In this document: positions 17,933 to 25,864 of the stretch, in pieces
How the letters are laid out: every line of letters begins with the position of its first letter
Numbering within the stretch: the stretch's first letter is position 1
Translations under genes and position numbers: made by a program
Notes under the pieces: model-generated
What the model saw: the letters and a program-made list of their open reading frames with translations, nothing else
Database searches by the model: none
What the model was told of the DNA's origin: nothing
DNA from: Dyadobacter flavalbus
GTDB lineage: Bacteria; Bacteroidota; Bacteroidia; Cytophagales; Spirosomataceae
Direction: 5' to 3'
DNA: 64,000 nucleotides
Assembly (NCBI RefSeq): GCF_006149045.1
Contig: NZ_VBSN01000024.1
Location: 29,087 to 93,086, forward strand

Positions 17933-19498
17933 ATGACTATAAAGATTCTTATGATACGAAAAATAGCAGTTGTGCTTGCCCTTACGCTCGGAGCCGGTGC
18001 ATGTACAAAAGATTTTGAAAAAATTAACGTAAATCCTACTTCTCCTTCAGAAGTTCCGCTGGATTACTTGCTTGGACAAGCCCAGTTGCAGATTTCGGGC
18101 TCGGCGGGCGATCCGGGGTATAAAGTATGGCGCGGCAATTTCATTTACTCAGGGACTATCGTTCAGCAGCTTGCATCGGTAGATGACTACTACGCTGGTG
18201 ACAAATACACTTACAATGCAGACAACAGCGGAGCGTATTTTGCTGATTCCTATGTTAATTCAGTAAAGAGCCTTGCAGATATCATTTCACAGGCATCCGA
18301 AGATCCTGCCGATGTCAACATTCTTTCCATGGCAAGGATATTAAAGGTACTTCAAATGCATATCATTACAGATTTGTATGGCGACGTTCCTTATTCAGAA
18401 GCCGGAAAGGGATTCATCAGTCAGATCTATAAACCTAAATACGACCCGCAGCAGGCTATTTATGCCGACATGCTGAAAGAACTGGACGAAGCCGGCACTG
18501 CGCTGAATGCATCCGCTTATGTTCCTACCGCAGCCGATTTTGTGTATAAGGGCGATATTTCAAAATGGAAAAAGGCTGCCAATTCGCTTATGCTCCGCCT
18601 CGCCATGCGCATGCAGAAAGCAGATCCGGCTGCGGCTCAGACCTGGGCTAAAAAGGCAATCGACGGCGGGTTAATGGCTTCCAACGATGATACTTTCAAA
18701 TTCATCCATACCGAAGGATCAACGGCCAGCCGCAACCCGAATTCCTATAACCTAGGCATTGGCCGCGGTTTGATCAAAGGTGATAATTTCCAGTGGTCGA
18801 AAACGTTGATTGACATGATGAAGGCCCGAAAAGATCCGCGTATCAGCATTATTTCCCAGCTTGCAAACGGCGACAAAACAGTTGCCAATCAGAAAGGTTT
18901 GCCGAATGGCCTTGACAAAAGCAGCGGGCCAAACGGGCTGGTTACAAAAACAGGCGACGGAAATATCAAGAACTATTCCCGTCCGACCGACCTGATGTAT
19001 GACGACGATGATCCGAATATTCTTCTGACTTTTGCAGAAACCAAATTCCTTACTGCCGAAGCCATTGAAAGAGGATGGGCAACAGCCGGAACTGCCAAGG
19101 ATGCTTTTGAAGCTGGCCAGAAAGCGGCCGTAACGCAACTTGCTGCCTTTGATGCAACAGCGGGAGTTGTAAGTCCGGCGAATGCGCAGGCTTATGTTAC
19201 TGCAAACCCGTATCCCGTAGCCGGAACGCTGGCTGATAAACTGACGCAGATCCATTCTGAAATGTTCATTCTTACCGCCTCCACTTTCAATCATTATGAA
19301 GGCTGGTCGAACTGGCGCAGAACGGGTATTCCTGCACTGACACCGACCAACTATCCGGGAAACCTGACGGGCGGCGTTATTCCGCGCAGACTTATATTTC
19401 CGATCAGCGAGCTGGCCGTTAATGAAGCCAATTACAAGGAAGGCGTTGCCAGAATGGGCAAAGATGATTTCCTGACCCGTGTCTGGTGGGACAAATAA
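17933..19498 (+). CDS. SusD/RagB family outer-membrane glycan-binding lipoprotein
   Basis: A 521-residue protein with a lipoprotein signal (AVVLALTLGAGAC, lipidated cysteine ~25). Start codons at 17933 and 17951 are both plausible. It resembles the SusD-like_2 group, with the N-terminal KINVNPTSP, helical TPR-like body (YGDVPYSEAGKG, KWKKAANSLMLRLAMRM) and C-terminal WRRTGIPALTP...IPRRLIFPISE motif. It forms the substrate-capturing lid over the SusC barrel. It follows susC by 29 bases and is closed by a terminator, so the operon probably ends here. Confidence 0.94.
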   Translation: MTIKILMIRKIAVVLALTLGAGACTKDFEKINVNPTSPSEVPLDYLLGQAQLQISGSAGDPGYKVWRGNFIYSGTIVQQLASVDDYYAGDKYTYNADNSGAYFADSYVNSVKSLADIISQASEDPADVNILSMARILKVLQMHIITDLYGDVPYSEAGKGFISQIYKPKYDPQQAIYADMLKELDEAGTALNASAYVPTAADFVYKGDISKWKKAANSLMLRLAMRMQKADPAAAQTWAKKAIDGGLMASNDDTFKFIHTEGSTASRNPNSYNLGIGRGLIKGDNFQWSKTLIDMMKARKDPRISIISQLANGDKTVANQKGLPNGLDKSSGPNGLVTKTGDGNIKNYSRPTDLMYDDDDPNILLTFAETKFLTAEAIERGWATAGTAKDAFEAGQKAAVTQLAAFDATAGVVSPANAQAYVTANPYPVAGTLADKLTQIHSEMFILTASTFNHYEGWSNWRRTGIPALTPTNYPGNLTGGVIPRRLIFPISELAVNEANYKEGVARMGKDDFLTRVWWDK

Positions 19499-19521
19499 GT
19501 ATAAATTAGTAGATATAATTC

Positions 19522-19560
19522 AAAAGGTGCCCTGAATATTTTGGGGCATCTTTTTGTTTT
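19522..19560 (+). terminator. Terminator after susD
   Basis: A GC-rich hairpin (arms aaaaggtgccc and ggggcatcttttt, with one G-T pair) ends in a T-run 24-60 bases after the susD stop. It separates the SusCD operon from the cupin gene at 19610. Confidence 0.7.
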
Positions 19561-19609
19561 TTATTCTAATTTTGAAATTCTACATTTTCACATTTGTAAT
19601 ACAATTGGT

Positions 19610-20125
19610 ATGATACAGTCATTTACAGAAACGGCCGATAAGGAAGTTGTTTTTGAAAAAGTTCAGCAGTTTATAGATGAACAGGGATTTACGGTTGTCA
19701 GTAAAGATCATTCGCGGCCTTGGGGCGGATTTTTTGTGCTCGAGGAAAGTGAAGCGCCCAAGTTCATTGCTACTTTTTTCCCGCATCTTTCCATTCAGGA
19801 TTTTGCCGGCTACGAAAAACTCAGCCCGAAAATACTGGTTGTAGCGCCCAACAAGCGTTTATCATGGCAGTATCACCATCGCCGTGCTGAAATCTGGAAA
19901 GTAATCGGCGGAAATGCAGGAATCGTGATCAGTGATACAGACGAGGAAACAGCATTGCAGCAGCTTCCGATCGGAACGGTTATCGACCTCAAAAAAGGAG
20001 AACGCCACAGGCTTGTCGGTGTGGACGAATGGGGAATTGTGGCTGAAATATGGCAGCATACCGACCCGTCCAATCCTTCGGACGAAGATGATATTGTACG
20101 CGTTCAGGATGATTTCGGAAGATAG
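19610..20125 (+). CDS. Cupin protein of the type II phosphomannose isomerase family
   Basis: A 171-residue protein; the ATG at 19610 is preferred since the preceding residues are encoded within the terminator flank. The cupin core reads RPWGGFFVLEE (~36-46), LSWQYHHRRAEIWKVIGGNAGIV (~84-106) and IPxGxxHRL-like GTVIDLKKGERHRLVG (~124-139). These resemble the C-terminal domain of mannose-1-phosphate guanylyltransferase/mannose-6-phosphate isomerases. Such a protein could convert mannose-6-phosphate to fructose-6-phosphate downstream of the GH130 enzyme after a mutase step. It has its own transcription start region. Its function is inferred. Confidence 0.7.
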   Translation: MIQSFTETADKEVVFEKVQQFIDEQGFTVVSKDHSRPWGGFFVLEESEAPKFIATFFPHLSIQDFAGYEKLSPKILVVAPNKRLSWQYHHRRAEIWKVIGGNAGIVISDTDEETALQQLPIGTVIDLKKGERHRLVGVDEWGIVAEIWQHTDPSNPSDEDDIVRVQDDFGR

Positions 20126-20154
20126 ATTTCCGGAATGAAACGCCGTTTAAATAG

Positions 20155-20263
20155 CTGTCTCAAAAATCAGATTGCCGTTCAGAACCGGTCAGTATAAAGA
20201 AATTTGTTGACTGTAACCCATTCTGAACGCTTCGGACATGTGCCGGACTGATTTTTGAGGCAG
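20155..20263. repeat. 109-bp nested inverted repeat (MITE-like element or long terminator)
   Basis: The outer arms ctgtctcaaaaatcag (20155-20170) and ctgatttttgaggcag (20248-20263) are complementary over 16 bp with one G-T pair. A second pair, cgttcagaa and ttctgaacg, lies inside. The arm sequence resembles insertion-sequence ends of the ctgtctcaaaa type. There is no coding capacity and a T-rich tail follows on the plus strand, so it may terminate cupin transcription as well. Confidence 0.5.
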
Positions 20264-20286
20264 TTTTTATTTAAAACTGTTTTGAT

Positions 20287-21183
20287 ATGAAATTCGGCAA
20301 AGTAGAGCATCCGGGCAATATTGATTTTACAATGCCTGCGGATTTACCCGAAAATAAAATCCTTCTGCAGAAAAAAGGACTCAAAGGCAAACCAAACGTA
20401 TATGTTGGCAGCCCAAGCTGGAACCGGGCGGATCTGAAAAATTTTTATCCCAAAGGAACCCGCGATGAACTGACGTATTATGCAAGCCGTTTCAACTCCA
20501 TTGAAATGAACGCTACATTTTACTCCAACTTCACGCCTCATATCATTGAAGGCTGGCACAACAGAACACCCGCTGACTTCCGCTTTTTCCCGAAAGTTCA
20601 TCAGAGTGTAAGTCACTTTAAAAGGTTGTATGACGCCAAGGCAATAACAGATTTGTATCTGGACGGAATCGCGCATCTGCAGGAAAAACTGGGCATGCTG
20701 TTTCTTCAGCTGCCCGACAATTTCAGTCCGGCAAACTTTCAAACGCTGAAAAATTACCTGAAAGACTGGCCGTCGGGATTTCCGCTTGCCATTGAACTGA
20801 GGCATTCCGGCTGGTATGACGGCTCATGGAATACGGAACCGCTCTATGAAGTACTTGAAAACTACAACATAACGCAGCTGATTACCGACACACCGGGCCG
20901 CAGGGATGTACTGCATATGCGGCTGAGCACGGCAAATACGTTCGTCCGGTTCAACAGCATCAATGCAGAGGCCGATTATGCAAGGCTGAACGACTGGGTA
21001 AAACGCCTGAAATCATGGGTTGATAACGGACTCGAAAATATTTACTTCTTCGTACATCAGGACCTTGAAAAACCAATGCCTTTACTATCCGGCTATTTTA
21101 TCAAAAAACTGAATGAAGAACTGGGCACAAACCTGAAAATCCCGATCATCCAAAGTACAAACACGCAAATGGAGCTTTTTTGA
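20287..21183 (+). CDS. DUF72 family protein (YecE-like)
   Basis: A 298-residue TIM-barrel-like protein. Family signatures are VYVGSPSWNRADLKNFYPKG (~residues 38-57), FNSIEMNATFY (~73-83), FRFFPKVHQSVSH (~101-113), LGMLFLQLPDNFSP (~137-150) and FPLAIELRHSGWY (~166-178). Conserved acidic and tryptophan residues suggest an enzyme, but no reaction has been assigned to the family with certainty. The TGA stop overlaps the start of a TAGC repeat (TGATTAGC). It is convergent with the phosphodiesterase gene across a repeat-filled gap. Confidence 0.88.
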   Translation: MKFGKVEHPGNIDFTMPADLPENKILLQKKGLKGKPNVYVGSPSWNRADLKNFYPKGTRDELTYYASRFNSIEMNATFYSNFTPHIIEGWHNRTPADFRFFPKVHQSVSHFKRLYDAKAITDLYLDGIAHLQEKLGMLFLQLPDNFSPANFQTLKNYLKDWPSGFPLAIELRHSGWYDGSWNTEPLYEVLENYNITQLITDTPGRRDVLHMRLSTANTFVRFNSINAEADYARLNDWVKRLKSWVDNGLENIYFFVHQDLEKPMPLLSGYFIKKLNEELGTNLKIPIIQSTNTQMELF

Positions 21184-21227
21184 TTAGCTATTAGCCGCCA
21201 GCTTTTAGCGATTAGGATATTGGCTAA
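21181..21227. repeat. TAGC-type repeat at the DUF72 stop codon
   Basis: Starting inside the TGA stop, the sequence runs TTAGCTATTAGC and then on through agcttttagcgattagg and ttggctaaaa. It has the same repeated TTAGC core as the arrays at 2560, 33078 and 55708. Confidence 0.6.
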
Positions 21228-21240
21228 AAACCCAACTACC

Positions 21241-21374
21241 CATGACGCGAAGCAAATGACAAAAATTCCAAAAACTTCACCCTTAACAATCCATGACGCG
21301 CAGCAAATGACAAAAAAACCAACCGCTAAAATCTCAGCACCCAGCAACCCATAACGCGCAGCAAATGACAAAAA
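21241..21374. repeat. Three-copy 25-bp direct repeat
   Basis: Three near-identical copies of CATGACGCGCAGCAAATGAC plus a five-A tail lie at 21241-21265, 21292-21316 and 21350-21374, each differing by at most one or two bases. The spacers of 26 and 33 bases are A/C-rich and unrelated. The last copy runs up to the stop of the phosphodiesterase gene. It does not look like CRISPR and no cas gene is near. Confidence 0.8.
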
Positions 21375-22328
21375 CTACTTAATTTCAAACCCAATCCCCT
21401 GTTCCGGAAAAATCAGGTTCAGTCCGAGCTTGTTTTCCGATGCGAGTTGCTCTTTGATTTTTTCTTCGCTGTTTCCTGCCGGTTTTATATGCGTGACAAC
21501 GACGTTCAGATTACGCATTTTGTCTTTGCCGGCCAGTTCAGCCAGCTTGTTCATTTCCTGCATAAACCATTTTGGAGTCAGATGCCCGAACAGCTTTTCA
21601 TCCGGCTGCTCATTGGCATAGGAAACTTCCAGAAAAATCCCTTTCAGTTTTCCCGACCGGATCAGCGGAGCGGCTGCATTCCAGATTTGCTGCATATAAT
21701 CCGTTTTCTCGATCTCGTCCGGGCCCGTATCGCCAAAATAGAGCACATAATTTCCGTTATTCTCAAAAAGAAAGGCCGCACTTTCACCCGGCTTTGAATG
21801 ACTGAGCTTCAATGCTCTTACGGTCATTTCCGTTTGCTCAACCCTTGTATCAATTCCGGGTTTCAGGACTTTATATGTGTACTTTTTCAAAGCCGGGCTG
21901 TTTCCTTCATTTCCCATATTCGGCCAGCTTTTCCAGTTGAAATAATGATCGGTTATGGTGCGGATACAATCCGGAAAAGCATAAATATTTTTAGCCGTAT
22001 CTTCCACAGAATTGATGATCATACCGGAAATATGGTCCAGATGCGGATGTGAAATAAAATACGCCCTGATGTATTTTTTAAGAACCTCTTCGGCAGAAAC
22101 CTTGAATGCACCATTTGAAACAGCCTTTTGAATTCCTGCATTAATTGTACCCGCATCCAGACAGACATAGGCTTCGGATTGCAGCGGAGCAAGCATGTAA
22201 GCAGATAAATTCCCGTCTTCCACCCCGCCTTTTACACCAAGCGGAACTACTTTAAAGCCTTGCTGGGCAAAAGAATCAGCAACAGAAAAAAGGAATATCA
22301 ATAGAAATACGGAACTGAATCGACTCAT
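21375..22328 (-). CDS. Class II 3',5'-cyclic-nucleotide phosphodiesterase, exported
   Basis: A 317-residue protein with a signal peptide (LIFLFSVADSFAQQ). The metallo-beta-lactamase-type motif SHPHLDHISGMIINS (~residues 92-106) is the class II cyclic-nucleotide phosphodiesterase signature. The opening KVVPLGVKGGVEDGNLSAYM resembles yeast PDE1 and Vibrio CpdP. Further metal ligands are probably the His in LKLSHSKPGES, Asp in YFGDTGPDE and His in VVTHIKPA. It would hydrolyse cAMP or cGMP in the periplasm, perhaps for phosphate or purine scavenging. It is monocistronic. Confidence 0.85.
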   Translation of the reverse strand: MSRFSSVFLLIFLFSVADSFAQQGFKVVPLGVKGGVEDGNLSAYMLAPLQSEAYVCLDAGTINAGIQKAVSNGAFKVSAEEVLKKYIRAYFISHPHLDHISGMIINSVEDTAKNIYAFPDCIRTITDHYFNWKSWPNMGNEGNSPALKKYTYKVLKPGIDTRVEQTEMTVRALKLSHSKPGESAAFLFENNGNYVLYFGDTGPDEIEKTDYMQQIWNAAAPLIRSGKLKGIFLEVSYANEQPDEKLFGHLTPKWFMQEMNKLAELAGKDKMRNLNVVVTHIKPAGNSEEKIKEQLASENKLGLNLIFPEQGIGFEIK

Positions 22329-22422
22329 ATACGCTGAACAGATTTGGGCACGTTTGCCGGGAATGATTATTTATGATCTTAAAATTATTGTTTAATCTTT
22401 AACTGCGGGTGAATTTTCAAAT

Positions 22423-22569
22423 ATGATCAAAAAATCGGATTTGCCCGTTAAAATGTGCCCGGTTTGCAATCGCAGTTTTACGTGGCGCAAGAAATGGGAA
22501 AAAGTGTGGGACGAAGTAAAATACTGCAGTGATAAATGCCGCTCAAATAAAAACAAAGCTGTTCAATGA
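22423..22569 (+). CDS. DUF2256 zinc-ribbon-like small protein
   Basis: A 48-residue protein, MIKKSDLPVKMCPVCNRSFT followed by a basic tryptophan-rich stretch and YCSDKCRSNK. The paired CPVC and CSDKC cysteines suggest a single zinc site. DUF2256 proteins are often found fused to or beside photolyase/cryptochrome-related genes. Here the TGA stop overlaps the ATG of the photolyase-family gene (ATGA, 22566-22569), so translation is probably coupled. The molecular role is unknown. Confidence 0.85.
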   Translation: MIKKSDLPVKMCPVCNRSFTWRKKWEKVWDEVKYCSDKCRSNKNKAVQ

Positions 22570-24059
22570 AAGCCGTTACGTTGTTGTTCCCGCATCAGTT
22601 GTTCAAGGACAATCCCGCTGTTGATAAAGAAAGAAGCATTGTTCTCGTTGAGGAATTCCTGTTTTTTAACCAGTTCAATTTTCACAGACAAAAGCTGTTT
22701 CATCACCGCGCGTCCATGCAATGCTACAAAGCCCAGCTTGTTCAGAATAATCATCAGGTCGAATACATTGAAGCGCAAGAAGAACATGCCGACATCCGGA
22801 AGCTGATCCCGTTTCTTAAAGAAAAAGGCATTTCAGAAATTCATTATGTGGATGTGACCGACAACTGGCTGCTTAAAAGAATGAGCAACGCTGCAAAAAA
22901 AGCGGATATCACGCTCGTAGAACATGCCACGCCGATGTTCCTGAATACAAAGGAAGACCTGGAATTATATTTCATGAACAAGAAGCGATATTTCCAGGCT
23001 GATTTTTATACGGTACAGCGCAAAAGACTGAACATTCTGCTGGATGAAAATGAGCAGCCGGAAGGTGGCAGATGGAGTTTTGATACGGAAAACAGAGTCA
23101 AATACCCGAGAAAAAAGGTACCGCCGCAAATCCGTTTTCCTGAAGAAGATGCATTTTATACCGAAGCTGTAAAATACATCGACACGCATTACAAAGACAA
23201 TTACGGCCGGATTCCTGAAAATGCAAGGTTTCCGGTCAGTGCTGTGCAAAGTGAAAAATGGCTGGAACAGTTTCTTGAAAACCGTTTTGAAGAATTCGGC
23301 AGGTATGAAGATGCCATGGTGATGACCGAGCATTTCCTGCATCACGGCGTGCTTACGCCCATGCTTAATACGGGTTTGCTGACGCCGCGTTATGTCGTTA
23401 AAAAAACACTGAAGTTTGCAGCAGACAGGAATGTTCCGCTGAATTCCGTGGAAGGTTTCATCCGGCAGATTATCGGATGGCGTGAGTTCATGCGGGGCGT
23501 TTACGAAGTAAAAGGAACGGCAGAACGTACACGCAATTACTGGGGCTTTACCCGGAAAATCCCGGAAGCGTTCTGGAATGGAACAACGGGCATTGAACCT
23601 GTGGATGTTGTCATTAAAAAAGTCCTGAAAATCGGCTATTGCCACCATATCGAGCGGCTGATGGTGCTGGGAAATTTTATGCTGCTTTGTGAATTTGATC
23701 CCGATGAGGTTTATAAATGGTTTATGGAGCTGTTTATCGATTCGTACGACTGGGTGATGGTTCCCAACGTTTACGGCATGAGCCAGTTTGCCGACGGCGG
23801 TTTAATGGCCACCAAACCTTACATCAGCAGCAGCAATTATCTGATGAAAATGAGTGATTTCCAGAAAGGCGAATGGCAGCAGATCTGGGACGGATTGTTC
23901 TGGCGGTTTATGGACAAACAGAGAAAGTTTTTCGGCCAGAACCCGCGTATCGGCATGCTGCTCAACACTTTCGACAATATGCCGGAAGAAAAACAGCAGG
24001 AACATCTGCTGCATGCCGATTCATTCCTGAAAAAACTTGACAACGGGCTTGCTTTGTAA
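22566..24059 (+). CDS. Cryptochrome/photolyase-related protein (DPRP family) lacking Fe-S cysteines
   Basis: A 497-residue protein. The N-terminal Rossmann-like domain (~1-200) of the deoxyribodipyrimidine-photolyase-related family begins VTLLFPHQLFKDNPAV. The C-terminal FAD domain is well kept: RQIIGWREFMRG (~298-309), GYCHHIERLMVLGNFML (~357-373), NVYGMSQFADGG (~403-414) and KPYISSSNYLMKMSDF. Relatives such as Agrobacterium PhrB are (6-4) photolyases that bind a 4Fe-4S cluster through four cysteines. Here the expected positions near residue 345 and at ~430-450 (MSDFQKGEWQQIWDGLFW) have no cysteine. The FAD-linked repair or signalling role is inferred; cluster loss is read from sequence. Confidence 0.9.
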   Translation: MKAVTLLFPHQLFKDNPAVDKERSIVLVEEFLFFNQFNFHRQKLFHHRASMQCYKAQLVQNNHQVEYIEAQEEHADIRKLIPFLKEKGISEIHYVDVTDNWLLKRMSNAAKKADITLVEHATPMFLNTKEDLELYFMNKKRYFQADFYTVQRKRLNILLDENEQPEGGRWSFDTENRVKYPRKKVPPQIRFPEEDAFYTEAVKYIDTHYKDNYGRIPENARFPVSAVQSEKWLEQFLENRFEEFGRYEDAMVMTEHFLHHGVLTPMLNTGLLTPRYVVKKTLKFAADRNVPLNSVEGFIRQIIGWREFMRGVYEVKGTAERTRNYWGFTRKIPEAFWNGTTGIEPVDVVIKKVLKIGYCHHIERLMVLGNFMLLCEFDPDEVYKWFMELFIDSYDWVMVPNVYGMSQFADGGLMATKPYISSSNYLMKMSDFQKGEWQQIWDGLFWRFMDKQRKFFGQNPRIGMLLNTFDNMPEEKQQEHLLHADSFLKKLDNGLAL

Positions 24060-24103
24060 TCCGGAAAGACGGTGTAAATTAAGTCGTTTTAAGACCATTA
24101 TTT

Positions 24104-24550
24104 ATGATTCAACTTTACAGAACAAACAGTGAACATCCCGAATTTACAAGACTGACCAGCTTGCTGGACGATGCATTGTGCATGATTTATAACACCCGTA
24201 AGGAAGATTATGAAGAGTACAATCGCATTACCGGACTACCGACTGTGGTGCTTGCCATGGAAGGAAATGCTGCCGTTGCATGCGGATGCTTTAAAATTGC
24301 CGGCGATTCGACAATAGAATTAAAGCGCATGTTTGTAGACCCGGCTTTCAGAAACAAGGGAATTGCATCGGCTATCGTCCGTGAACTTGAAAACTGGGCA
24401 AAAGAAACCGGTTATGAACATGCGATACTGGAGACCGGGAAAGGACAGCCGGAAGCCATTGCCATGTACGGCAAACTGGGCTATTCAATTGTTGATGACA
24501 GTGATTCGGCCAGTTCAGAAAGAAGCGTGTGCATGAAAAAGAAATTGTAA
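24104..24550 (+). CDS. GNAT family N-acetyltransferase
   Basis: A 148-residue protein with the GNAT fold. The acetyl-CoA loop is in RMFVDPAFRNKGIASAIV (~residues 67-84), and the C-terminal GYEHAILETGKGQPEAIAMY...GYSIV (~104-133) supplies the last strands. The acceptor substrate is not evident. It lies 44 bases after the photolyase-family gene on the same strand and may be co-transcribed with it. Confidence 0.88.
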   Translation: MIQLYRTNSEHPEFTRLTSLLDDALCMIYNTRKEDYEEYNRITGLPTVVLAMEGNAAVACGCFKIAGDSTIELKRMFVDPAFRNKGIASAIVRELENWAKETGYEHAILETGKGQPEAIAMYGKLGYSIVDDSDSASSERSVCMKKKL

Positions 24551-24629
24551 TTACAGCAATGCACCAATCAGCTGACAGCTAAAAGCCGGCACCCACTTAT
24601 TCAATAAAATTTAAACCTCAAATCAAGTA

Positions 24630-25745
24630 ATGACTTCACTGGACCCTCCTCCGTTTTATCAGAAATTCGCACTTTCATTACTTGGAATCGGCATCCTGAT
24701 GCTGGGAATTTATCTCGGTCAGGATATTCTTGTTCCGCTGGCACTTGCCGGACTGATCGCTGTTTTGCTGCGGCCTGTTGAAAACATGCTGGTCCGTATC
24801 GGATTACCCAAATTAATAGCCATCAGTCTGGCGGTATTGCTTGCCGTACTCATTGTTTCCGCCATCGGTGTTTTGCTTTCCATGCAGATTTCCGATTTTT
24901 CAGAAGAACTTCCGAAACTCAAAAGAAACATCAATGATTTTTACCGGGATGCGAGGCGCTGGATCAGAAATGAATACAGCGTAAGTTACCGGCAGCAGGA
25001 ACAATACCTGAAAAATGCACAATCCAAAACACTGGAAAACTTTCAGGGCGCTGATACGCTCGGCATTGTAACCGGTCCGCTCGGAACGCTGATCCTGATT
25101 CCGATTTACACCTTTTTACTGCTGTATTACCGCACGATGCTGCTGCACTTCATGGTGGTTCTGTTTGCAGAAAAACACAAAGCGCAGGTGCTGGAAGTGC
25201 TCGCGGAAATCAAGTCGATTATCCAGAGCTATATGGTTGGATTGTTGCTGGAAACCACGGTTGTGGCAGTTCTTAATTCAGTCGGTTTGCTGATCCTGCA
25301 TGTGCAGTATGCCATTTTGCTGGGCATTATGGCCGCTATTCTGAATTTGATCCCTTATATCGGCGGACTGGTGGCTACGGCGCTGGCGGTTATGGTCACT
25401 TTCATCAGTCATCCGGAAATCAATGTTATTTTTGGCGTTGTCGGGGTTTTTATAGCCGTTCAGCTTATTGATAATAATGTTCTGGTTCCGCTTATTGTTG
25501 CCTCCAAGGTAAAAATCAATGCGCTGGTTTCCATAGTTGGTGTTCTGGTCGGCGGCGCACTTGCAGGTTTTTCAGGAATGTTTCTGTCCATTCCGGCCAT
25601 CGCAATCATGAAGGCCATTTTTGACCGGGTAGAAAACCTTAAACCATGGGGAATCTTGCTTGGCGACCAGACGCCCAAACAGGCAAGCAACGATATATTC
25701 AGGCTGGTAAAAAAGAAGAAACCAAAGCCGGAAGCGGAAGCATGA
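24630..25745 (+). CDS. AI-2E family (PerM/UPF0118) membrane transporter
   Basis: A 371-residue inner-membrane protein with about seven to eight hydrophobic segments: pairs near 15-55 and 65-88, one at ~150, and a cluster at ~205-330. The C-terminal stretch LNLIPYIGGLVATALAVMV (~237-255) followed by IQLIDNNVLVPLIV-type sequence (~275-290) is characteristic. Members export small molecules or ions (AI-2, Na+/H+ exchange); the substrate here is unknown. A perfect 17-bp hairpin follows. Confidence 0.88.
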   Translation: MTSLDPPPFYQKFALSLLGIGILMLGIYLGQDILVPLALAGLIAVLLRPVENMLVRIGLPKLIAISLAVLLAVLIVSAIGVLLSMQISDFSEELPKLKRNINDFYRDARRWIRNEYSVSYRQQEQYLKNAQSKTLENFQGADTLGIVTGPLGTLILIPIYTFLLLYYRTMLLHFMVVLFAEKHKAQVLEVLAEIKSIIQSYMVGLLLETTVVAVLNSVGLLILHVQYAILLGIMAAILNLIPYIGGLVATALAVMVTFISHPEINVIFGVVGVFIAVQLIDNNVLVPLIVASKVKINALVSIVGVLVGGALAGFSGMFLSIPAIAIMKAIFDRVENLKPWGILLGDQTPKQASNDIFRLVKKKKPKPEAEA

Positions 25746-25786
25746 GCTTTGTTGATGTAAATCTTAAAACTGTGCAGTTAATATAA

Positions 25787-25823
25787 AAATTGTCATTCTG
25801 AGCATGGCTCAGAATGACAATTT
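25787..25823. terminator. Perfect bidirectional hairpin terminator
   Basis: Two 17-base arms, aaattgtcattctgagc (25787-25803) and gctcagaatgacaattt (25807-25823), pair without mismatch around the loop atg. It sits between convergent genes. The GTCATTCTGA core is shared with the hairpin at 262-302. Confidence 0.8.
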
Positions 25824-25864
25824 ATTGCAATTCACAGAATTTTCAACAGCTATAAAAAAATACT

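Noticed and set aside
21093..21371. Minus-strand open frame of 92 codons over the repeat region
   Set aside because: It merely translates the DNA repeats (repeated VIC-ASW blocks) and overlaps the DUF72 gene end; no family resemblance.
21241..21374. Three regularly spaced repeats suggestive of a mini CRISPR array
   Set aside because: Only three copies, unequal low-complexity spacers, A-tailed repeats with mismatches, and no cas genes or leader.
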